64,000 nucleotides of DNA from Dryas octopetala. Lineage: Eukaryota > Streptophyta > Magnoliopsida > Rosales > Rosaceae. The translations under genes and the position numbers were made by a program. A model generated the notes under the pieces. That model was not told the origin of the DNA, did not search any database, and saw only the letters and a program-made list of their open reading frames with translations. This document shows positions 46,283 through 54,617 of this stretch, in pieces (within the stretch, counting starts at the first letter, position 1; each line of letters starts with the position of its first letter). The stretch covers positions 26,811,489-26,875,488 of the forward strand of contig OY992832.1 of assembly GCA_963921425.1 (NCBI GenBank), read 5' to 3'.

Positions 46283-47806
46283 ATGTCAATTTCAAGTAGA
46301 GTTAATGGATTGTTGCCCCTCTTGACTTTTAAATTGACTGATTCCACTTATCTGAAATGGAGTTTTCAAATAAGAACAGTCTTAGGAAGTCATGGATTGT
46401 TTGGATATTTGGATGGATCAGTTGTTTGTCCTCCACAGTTTGTTCTTGATGAATATGGGGTTAGTACACTTGAAGTGAATCGTGCATTTCTTGAGTGGGA
46501 TCAGACTGATAAGGCTCTAATTAGTTTGATGAGGGCATCAGTCACTGAAGATTTTGTGGAATATATACTTGACTGCTCTTCTGCTCATGAAGCTTGGTTG
46601 AATGTTAAAGAGAGGTACAGTACTGACTCCAGAGAAACAATTATGCAACTTAAGACTGATTTCCAAACCTTGCAGAAGGGAGCAGATAACATTGAAAGGT
46701 TTTTACTGAGGATTAAGCATTCTAGAGCTCAATTGTCTGCTGTTGGTGTACATATCAATGATGATGATGTTTATGTGGTTGCCTTGAATGGATTACCTGA
46801 TGAATTTGATGCTGTAAAGGCTGGTTTGAGAGGTCACCAAGGACCTATGTCTATGAAGGAGTTTAGATCTCAGCTTCTTGCTGCTGAACAGGATATCAAC
46901 AAAAAGCTTACTCTTGCCATGGTTTCTAATCAATCAATGGCTGCAATGGTGGCTAAGCTTCCCACACCTAATGAAAATCAGGGGTCTACTGGACATAATC
47001 TTAATGGAAATAATCATTTTCATTATGGTTCTAGTTCTGTTAGTATGGATAATGGACATAGTGTCTCTGGAAATGTTTACAATGGTCGTAATGCTTATAA
47101 TGACAATAATAGTATGACTGCAGGAGGTTTTCATGGACATGGCCATTCTGGTGGTTATACCAATGGTGGTAGGGGTTATAACAATAATGGATATTACAAT
47201 GGTGGAAGATGGAATGGAAATGGTAATGGTAGTTACTGGAATAGCAATGGAGGGAGAAATGGTAAAAACTGGAATTCTACTGTTGGAAGGTTTAACAATA
47301 ACAGTGGTAGAGGATGGACTGGTAATGGTGGTAGGCAGAATAATACTTGGAACAATGGCTGGAATGGAGGAAGGCAGGCTCCAGAGTGTCAAATATGCTC
47401 AAAAAGAGGTCACACTGCTGTCAATTGCTATGACAGGGATAGGACTTCACAAAATCATGCATCTTCATCTGTTTTGGAGTGTCAGATATGTGGTAAGAAA
47501 GGACATGTTGCACTTGATTGCTTTCACAGGTCCAATTATGCATATCAAGGATCTGCCCCACCTCAAAGCTTGAATGCTTTCACTGCTCAAGCTAATGTTG
47601 GCTTTGCTTCAGAGGATGTCTGGATTGCAGATACTGGAGCTACACATCATATGACTGCAGATCTCAACAATCTCACACTTGCTGAACCATTTGATCCTGG
47701 TGAGAAGATTACAGTTGGAAGTGGCGAAAGTTTGGGGATCAAGCATATTGGTTCTGCAACTTTATCTCCTTTTCTTAGTCTTAACAATGTTTTGCATGTT
47801 CCTAGG
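46283..47806 (+). pseudogene. Copia Gag and start of protease
   Basis: The ATG at 46283 opens a 508-residue frame. Residues about 1-200 are the copia Gag region (LTDSTYLKWSFQIR, then YVVALNGLPDEFDAVK). A Gly- and Asn-rich stretch follows. Then come two zinc knuckles, CQICSKRGHTAVNC and CQICGKKGHVALDC, which bind RNA. The protease motif WIADTGATHHMT follows. The frame stops because the nested element begins TGA right after LHVPR. The protein continues in the same sense at 57081 beyond A1. Short overlapping frames on both strands in the Gly/Asn-rich part are shadows. Confidence 0.93.
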
Positions 47807-47960
47807 TGATGAGTGTGCATTTTGCATCACTTTATGATACTAATTCCTTAACCTAGAGTGTTAGAACTCGCTATTTTGTGTTTTTTGTCTTGTTTTTGTG
47901 TGTTCAGGTCAAATGAAGCAGAAATGAGAAAAAGAAGCAAATGGAGCCATTTTGGGACAT

Positions 47961-48260
47961 TTCCTGGTCAAACCAGGAAAACAAGTGAAATCCTGGTCAA
48001 ACCAGGAAAAGTGCAGAAATCCTAGTCAAATGAGGATTCCTAGTCACACTAGGAAACATCAAGTCCAGAACCATCATTGCGGAGCCAGAAATGTGAAATC
48101 CTGATTCGAACAGGAAATCCTGGTCGAACTAGGAAACCTAACCCAACTAGGGAAAGGAGTCCTAGTGACACTAGGAGACCCCAGGGGCAATATGGTCATT
48201 ACGAGAAGTCGAAATGGATAAGGAATCTCTCATTTTCAAGGAATCCTAGTTGCACCAGGA
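47961..48260 (+). promoter_or_regulatory. Array of short palindromes in U3
   Basis: Within 300 bp there are about nine imperfect or perfect palindromes of the form TCCTRGTNNNACYAGGA. Examples are TTCCTGGTCAAACCAGGAA (47961-47979), TCCTGGTCAAACCAGGA (47991-48007), TTCCTAGTCACACTAGGAA (48037-48055), TCCTGGTCGAACTAGGA (48118-48134) and TCCTAGTGACACTAGGA (48160-48176). The array recurs in all type A, D and F LTRs here. The function is unknown; it could be a binding-site cluster or an RNA structure at the 3' end of the transcript. Confidence 0.8.
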
Positions 48261-48829
48261 AATGTTTTTCAAGGTTCCAGAAGCTTCCAGAAGGTGGTGG
48301 ACATCCATGGAAATGAATGGAGGGAAGAAATGAATTTGAATTCAAATGGAAATGAGGGGCAAAATGGGAAGTCAAAAGTGGAAGGCCCATGGGCCCTAGG
48401 GATGCCGAACCAAGTTGGGCCATGCATGCACATGCATGGGCCCAAACCCTAGCAGCCCAAAAGCCACACGCAAGGAGGTAGATGGCAGCCATGCATGCGC
48501 ATGCATGCCATGCAAACCCTAGCAAGACAAGGGGCCATGCGCAAGCCCAAGGTGACAAGCCCAAGATGGAAGCCCATGGAGTGAAACCCTAGCCCATCTT
48601 GTGCAAGCAACATGGAAGCCCAACATGCAAGCCCAAAGCCCAAGACTACCAGCCCATGCGCCAAGGAGGGACCTAAGCTAGGCTAGGCGTGAGCCACTGA
48701 AGCCCAAGGGGGAGCAGCCCAACACGCAAGGCCTAGTCAGCTAGCCCTAGCTGAAGCCGCAAGGAACTAGGAGATGCAAACCCTAGCAGCCGCAAGTTCC
48801 TCTTCCTTGCCTCTCAAGGAAGGCTCCTC

Positions 48830-48837
48830 TATATAAG
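48830..48837 (+). promoter_or_regulatory. TATA box of the A1 LTR promoter
   Basis: TATATAAG follows a CT-rich stretch and precedes CTCTCATTCAGAC, as in plant core promoters. Comparable boxes sit at the matching place in other LTRs: 31892 and 40264 (type D) and 10225 on the minus strand (type C). Transcription would start about 30 bp downstream. Confidence 0.7.
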
Positions 48838-50270
48838 TCCCTCTCATTCAGACTTTTGGGAGATCACTTTTTCACCTACACTCCAGCCGAAAATTCCCCT
48901 CTCCTCTCCTAGTTTTATTTTTCTGTTTTAGGGTTTTAGTTTCAACTTTTATTTCTCTTGTAAGGTGAGCCGAATTCAGAGAGAGACTTAGAGAGAGGGT
49001 GGCGTGACAAGTGAGAGGGAAGGACCACCTGTTGCCGCAAGCCCTAGCTCACCTTGCCGTGAGTTCCTCCTGCTTGCTAGGTGCCTCCTTCTTCCTCTCT
49101 CCTTGCCGCAGCCCCCATTTGTTTGCACCTCTGATTTTTGCTTTCTTTTCCTTCTAGTTTCTATTTTAATTATTGGTTTATGCTACTGAATTTATTAAAT
49201 TAAGTTTCTGAATTTATTTAATTTGTCTTTTGGTTTCAATTACTTTATGTTGCTGATTTTAATTCGTGTATGCATTTAATCTTGTGTACTTTACGTTTCT
49301 GATTTCATTTAATTTATGCACTTTAAATTAGTTGTTTAGTTTATGTCTCTAAGTTTGTTTAGTTTACGTTTCTGATTTCCTTTTGCAAGCATGAATTGGG
49401 ACTTTGTTTATTTGTTAGTTTCTGTTTTTATTTGTTTTATTTAATTATGTAGGTTAGTTATTCTATCTTGCATGTTAGTTGTAGGTCGATTAATGGATTC
49501 GTATGCTTTAACAAATCGTTTATCCGTCTCTTGGTCTGTTAGTTTGATGTTTGCGCATATTAAATTTCCACTATCTATTAAAACCCCCGTCACTAGTTGT
49601 TTGCATCCTTTGACTGGCCACCTTAGGGTAATTGCATCTAGTTTATCTGTTAGGTTTAGCTGTGAAATAGTCAAAGACACTAAACCACAAGTAACAAGGG
49701 AATAAGGGATTATTCTTGGTAGTGGGGTTGGGCGACCTCTATAAGGAAATAGTCAAAGCTTATATGTTGTGCATGTTTGACGTTCTCATAAAACTTAATG
49801 ACTCCTGCATGGGTAACAGCTGCCTTAGCTTGAACTAGGGAACATGTAGGTTAACTAGCTAAGGAAGGCCCAAGAAGCTCTTAGTTTATGCATTAGGAGA
49901 ACAATGGCGAGAAAGTAACTAGCCAAACCTTTTTAGCTGTCAAACTTTAATATGTTGTGTTCAAATTAACTGTCATTAGCCTTGGATGGTTATTGCATGC
50001 TTATCTGATTTGAAACTGAAAACTTAACATTGCAAGATAGAATAAAGTGTGTGTGCGTGTGGTGATGTGTGCGTGTGTTTCCATCTTTCAAAACCCCCCA
50101 TTTAGTTATTCTAGTGATTATTTGCACTGATTTGTTGTATATTAACCATTCCCTGTGGGATCGACCTCGTGCTTGTACGCTTTGCTACTGATGCGATTCG
50201 TGCACTTGCGAGTAAACTTAGAATGAGATAATTGCTTATTTTGTTCTAAGAAAACACATCAACAAGTTTT

Positions 50271-50288
50271 TGGCGCCGTTGCCGGGGA
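50271..50288 (+). promoter_or_regulatory. Primer-binding site for tRNA-Asp (A1)
   Basis: TGGCGCCGTTGCCGGGGA begins six bases after the LTR end. It complements the 3' end of tRNA-Asp. The GGGATCGA motif lies 106 bases upstream. Confidence 0.95.
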
Positions 50289-50447
50289 ATGGTGTCTAAT
50301 ATCAATGAATTGGTGTAATTAGTCATTAGAATTAGGTTATATTAGCTAGATTTCAGTTTTTGTTAATTTTTAGTTTTTAATAAATGCCATGCCTTTATAT
50401 GCATTCCTTCTACTGATTATGTGTTTTCTCTTGATTAGGTGTGTTTT

Positions 50448-52586
50448 ATGAACCCTGAACTTGTTGCTAGGTTGGAGAGGCTCAAGAACGAAGCTTTAGG
50501 TGCATCACAAGTCAGCCCGCAACCTAGTGCATCAGATTCGAGTAGTGAAGAGACTGAGAGTGTCGACATGGCTGAAGCAAATGAGATGGTACCGCAGCCC
50601 CTGAGCCACTTTTCAGCGCCTTCGCTGCCCACTCAACCATCATGCATTCGGTATGCCACCATAGCCACTGATTTCGAAATCAAGAGTGGTCAGATTCACT
50701 TGTTGCCGAGCTACCATGGGCTGAATGGGGAGGATCCGATTCACTTTTTGAAGGAGTTTTCCGGGGTTTGTGAAGCCGCACAATTGAGGGGCCTGAATGC
50801 CGATCAGTACCGTTTGAGGATGTTCCCTTTTGCGCTTAAGGACAAGGCAAAGAGGTGGTTCTATTCGCTGCCCAGTGGTTCCATTTTGACATGGGATGAT
50901 CTTTCGAGCAAGTTTTTGAACAAGTTCTATTCCATTTCCAAGACTAATTCGATTCGGAAGGAGATCCTTGGATTTGTGCAGAAGGCGGACGAGCCATTCC
51001 ATGAGACTTGGGACAGATTCAATGAGTTACTTACTAGCTGCCCACACCATAACCTATCTCCTTGGTATGTGATTTGCTGTTTTTATCAGGGATTATTGGA
51101 GAGAGACCAAGCCAAGGTGGATTCGGCATGTGGTGGTGCATTCATGTCCAAAACGGAGGATGAGGCTACAGAATTGTTTGAGTCGCTTTCTTTGAGTTCT
51201 CAACAATGGGATTCCAATCGTGCAAGAGGAGGACCAAAGAGAGGGTTGTATGAGGTAGCTGATGTGCCGAACACCATGGAGGGACAGATTTTGGAAATCA
51301 AGACTATGGTGCAGAAGTTATCTTTGGCTCAAGAGAAGATGATGAGTGTGCAAGGACAAGGGGGTGACGTGGAACAAGTGAACCAGGTTGGGAGCTATCC
51401 TAGGGTGCCGTATGACCCATATTCCAACACTTACAACCCTGGATGGAAGAACAACCCGAATTTCAGGTGGAGCAACAACAATGGACAGCAAGCTAGTGGG
51501 AGCACCAACAAGCCGTATGTGCACCCTAATGCCGAGAGGTCTAGTTTGGAGGACAAGATTGCTCAGATTGCTCAAAGCACCACTTCCCTTGCCCAAAGCA
51601 CCAATGCCTTCATGAACCGAACCGAGCAGCAGATGCAAGCCAATTCGAAGGCTATTGCACACTTGGAGAGTCAAATGGGTCAGATTGCCACTACTTTGGG
51701 TCAGAGAGAGAAGGGGAAGTTGCCAAGTCAGCCCATCGTCAACCCGAAGAATGAGGAGCATGTAAATGCTATTTTGAGGACTACTCCAAGAAAGAGAGTT
51801 AGAGTGGTCAAGACTAAGGAGGTGAAGGAGGTGATTGAGATCATGGATAGTGAGGAAGAGGAGGATCCAGAAATGATAGAGGAGAAAGCTGATACACGTG
51901 TGATTTCCCTCATTCCGGACATTGACATCACCAAATTTCCAGCAACCATGAGGGAATTGAAGTCTATTGAGAAGAAGGTTGAGGAGCAGGGGCATAGTCA
52001 CAACGTTCCTAGGGTGATTTGTGGTTATCTCTTTGCATCTTTTCCAAGCAAGAAGAAGGATCCGGGCTCGTTGGTCATACCATGCAGCATAGGGGAGCTT
52101 AAGATCACCAATGCCTTAGTTGACAATGGCTCAGCTATCAATGTCATGCCGCTGGTTGTGTTCGAGAAGCTTGGATTTAAGGAGGCTGATTTGCAACCAT
52201 TTGATGTGGACATTCGCTTCGCCAACTCTTCAGCCCAAAAAGCTTGTGGTATGCTTGTGGATGTTTTGGTTAAATGTCGTAAATTACTAATTCCCTCTGA
52301 TTTTATAGTGCTAGATGTGCCGAGAATTCCGGGCGACGTCTCTATTATTCTTGGGAGACCATTTTTGTGCACCTCTAACATGGAGTACAAAGCATTGGAG
52401 AGCACCATGAAGATTCGGCACTACACCAAGCAAGAGGTGTATTTGCTCACTTCCGAGATGCCAGAAAACGAGGAGATCACTTTTTATGGAGAGGAGAAGT
52501 CAGAGACGGAGAGCTTCTTCAGTTCGTTCCTAGGGAGTGCCGAGAGTAGCAATGACAAAAAGAGGAAGAGGAAAGGACGCAAGTAA
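50448..52586 (+). CDS. A1 Gag with C-terminal protease-like domain
   Basis: The intact frame of 712 residues starts at ATG 50448 (MNPELVARLERLKNEA). The Gag domain covers about residues 60-230 (YHGLNGEDPIHFLKEF, then FALKDKAKRWFYSL, then CPHHNLSPWY). The middle part is Asn- and Gln-rich with a repetitive AQIAQSTTSLAQSTN helix; no zinc knuckle is visible. At about residue 545 a retropepsin-like region begins (IPCSIGELKITNALVDNGSA, then IILGRPFLC). The frame ends in a basic KKRKRKGRK tail. It would supply particle protein and possibly protease. It is undamaged, unlike all other coding regions here except C1 Gag. Confidence 0.95.
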   Translation: MNPELVARLERLKNEALGASQVSPQPSASDSSSEETESVDMAEANEMVPQPLSHFSAPSLPTQPSCIRYATIATDFEIKSGQIHLLPSYHGLNGEDPIHFLKEFSGVCEAAQLRGLNADQYRLRMFPFALKDKAKRWFYSLPSGSILTWDDLSSKFLNKFYSISKTNSIRKEILGFVQKADEPFHETWDRFNELLTSCPHHNLSPWYVICCFYQGLLERDQAKVDSACGGAFMSKTEDEATELFESLSLSSQQWDSNRARGGPKRGLYEVADVPNTMEGQILEIKTMVQKLSLAQEKMMSVQGQGGDVEQVNQVGSYPRVPYDPYSNTYNPGWKNNPNFRWSNNNGQQASGSTNKPYVHPNAERSSLEDKIAQIAQSTTSLAQSTNAFMNRTEQQMQANSKAIAHLESQMGQIATTLGQREKGKLPSQPIVNPKNEEHVNAILRTTPRKRVRVVKTKEVKEVIEIMDSEEEEDPEMIEEKADTRVISLIPDIDITKFPATMRELKSIEKKVEEQGHSHNVPRVICGYLFASFPSKKKDPGSLVIPCSIGELKITNALVDNGSAINVMPLVVFEKLGFKEADLQPFDVDIRFANSSAQKACGMLVDVLVKCRKLLIPSDFIVLDVPRIPGDVSIILGRPFLCTSNMEYKALESTMKIRHYTKQEVYLLTSEMPENEEITFYGEEKSETESFFSSFLGSAESSNDKKRKRKGRK

Positions 52587-54617
52587 AGGAGATGGCAATG
52601 TCAGGCTGAAGACAGAAAAACAAGCACTTATTGGGAGGCAACCCAAGTTTTGGTTTCGAATAATGGAGGAGGAGTCATTGAGGACCAAGGAGGCCGCGCC
52701 TACCCTTGGAGTGTCCACGCTTGCATACGCAAGTAAACAGATTCTTTATTTCGCTTCATAAGACAATTTTTCATTTTGGTGTGTTTATTTGGTTTTGGAT
52801 ATTTGCAATTTCCCGTTTCGCTTAATTTGATCATTCTTGCATTTATTTTATATACATTGAGGGCAATGTATCATTTAAGTGTGGGGGGAAGGGCAATTGT
52901 CATTTGTTAGTGTTTTTAGGTTAGAACAAGTGTTTAGAGTGTTTTAAGTGTTTTTGAGTGTTTTTAGAAAAAAATAAAAAATAAAAAAAAATTTTCGTTT
53001 TTAGTGTTTTTAGGTGTTTTTAGGTTAGGAAAAAACTTTTTCTTTTGTTTTTAAACTTAGGGTGTCAAAACCCACATCAAAATGCACGTTTTCGTTAGAT
53101 CTCATTCACCTTAGTGATGGATGTGATTCTTTAGAAGTGTGCGACATTGTTTTAAAAACAAAAAGTTTTTAAGTCATTTTGGTTGTTTCAGGTCGTTTTG
53201 AGTCCCCAACTAATTGATTTCAGTGTGCATGATTGTTATGAGCAGGTTTTAGTATTGTGTGTATATTTGGTGTTCTTTTCATTCTAATAGTGTTCCATAA
53301 CATATCTTGCAATTCTATGTCATTTGGCCTTGTTGATATGAATTTAGGTTGTGATTAGCATTACTAATGACTATATGCATAATAGAGTAGACTTGCATGA
53401 CCTAAGTGAGCTTTTGAGCCCTGTTCTTCAATTCTTGAGTGTTGCGCGCCACTCTGATTCTATCATTGTCATATGAGTCGTTGTTTTGATCTCATTGTCT
53501 TTCATTTGGTCATTTGCTTGGAATATGCATAATCTTGAATCAATGAGCTAGAACTCTCTTCTTGTGTACACAAAGCATGTGGTATATGCATAACTCTTGA
53601 GAAATGAATTTAGGCCCTGTTTGTGTACCCCATAGCCTGAAAGCCTACCCATTACATGTTTTATCCTTAGTTACCCATTTTGAGCCTTTTAAGCCGTTTT
53701 CTTGGTTACCCCATACCAAACCCTAAGTTTGGGGGTGTATACCCTCTTTTACCCGTTTTACCCTTTTTATGGTATTGCAAGTTGTTTATATGTTGATTGA
53801 GGTGGAAAAGAAGTGAAAATGCATAGCTTATACAAAAATGTGTCATAAAAGTATGTATACCGTGCCCAAAGAAAAGAAAAAGAAAAGAAATCAAAGAAAA
53901 GAGATGGGACGGTTTCAAAAGAAGAAAAAAATGAGCAAAAAGAGTTCAAAGTAAGCTATGAAGTGCAAAGAAGCAAAGTGTACCTCAGAATGTTCTAGTG
54001 ATGCTTGCAATCCCATGAATTTAGACCTTTGTGTTTCCTTTTCATTTCAATACCCCATCCTAGCCTAAGCCTTCATTATAACCCTATTAAAGCCCTAGCT
54101 GATCTCAAGAGGTGTGTATTATACTTATGTGGAGTCTATTTAAGAAGGAAGCCTATGGTTATTGATTCTATTTCAAGCATTTGTATTCCTTTCATGAGAT
54201 CAGTATTTCTTTCTAAAAGGTGCCTTTATTTCATGTACATATGTGAGCTAATTGTTTTTGTTACATATTTCCTCTCACATATACTTTTGAGTGCACATAT
54301 CAACCCAATTCTTGAGTGTTTATCATTGAGAGTATGCCATAGTGAGGATTGAAGTTGAATCTATTATGTATGTATTGATTTAGTCTTGTTTGTCTAATAC
54401 TTGGATTTGTGTCAAGGATGGCCTATATGACAATAGAGGAGCGAGGTATGTTATTTGAAATGTTATTAGAATTTGGAGAATACAATTTATATGCCTTGCT
54501 TTCCTATGTGATTAATGGTTGTGCGCATGAATTCAGTTGTTGGGATGTTGGAGTCAGTCTTGAGTCTTTTCTTTCTTTTATTTGCTCGAGGACTAGCAAA
54601 ATCTAAGTTTGGGGGTG
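52587..54617 (+). other. Non-coding 3' region of A1 with hairpins and polypurine tracts
   Basis: Shortly after the stop lies the stem-loop TTGGGAGGCAACCCAA (52631-52646). The palindrome ACATTGAGGGCAATGT (52854-52869) is followed by an internal purine tract (about 52878-52893). The terminal polypurine tract AAGTTTGGGGGTG (54605-54617) touches the LTR. Frames of 115 codons (54005-54352) and 65 codons (54409-54606) are not preserved in the type D counterpart and I do not call them genes. Confidence 0.85.

Larger units (their letters stand above)
47807..50264 (+). repeat. A1 5' LTR (2458 bp)
   Basis: It runs from TGATGAGTGTGCA to ACATCAACA. From left to right it holds the U3 palindrome array (47961-48260), clustered CATGCATG and AAACCCTA motifs (48421-48785), a TATA box (48830), a long leader-like R/U5 part, a TG-rich microsatellite (about 50047-50082) and the U5 motif GGGATCGA (50157-50164). 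Frames inside it lack ATG starts or lie in low-complexity DNA. Confidence 0.96.

Noticed and set aside
46934-47392. 152-codon reverse frame and 146-codon forward frame in copia Gag
   Set aside because: Shadows of the Gly/Asn-rich part of Gag, which is low in stops in all frames.
47961-48260. CRISPR-like array of short palindromic repeats
   Set aside because: The repeats vary, spacers are irregular, no cas genes exist, and the setting is a plant LTR.
48199-48664. 121- and 71-codon reverse frames, repeated at 55010-55475 and partly at 2793-3156
   Set aside because: They arise from the CATGCATG- and GGGCTT-rich U3. Their similarity is explained by LTR identity.
51318-52001. 227-codon reverse frame opposite A1 Gag
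   Set aside because: The forward frame has clear Gag and protease motifs; the reverse one has none.
54005-54606. Frames of 115 and 65 codons as an envelope-like gene of A1
   Set aside because: No signal peptide plus transmembrane pattern that I can defend, and the matching part of the type D element (about 30500-31090) does not keep the frame.
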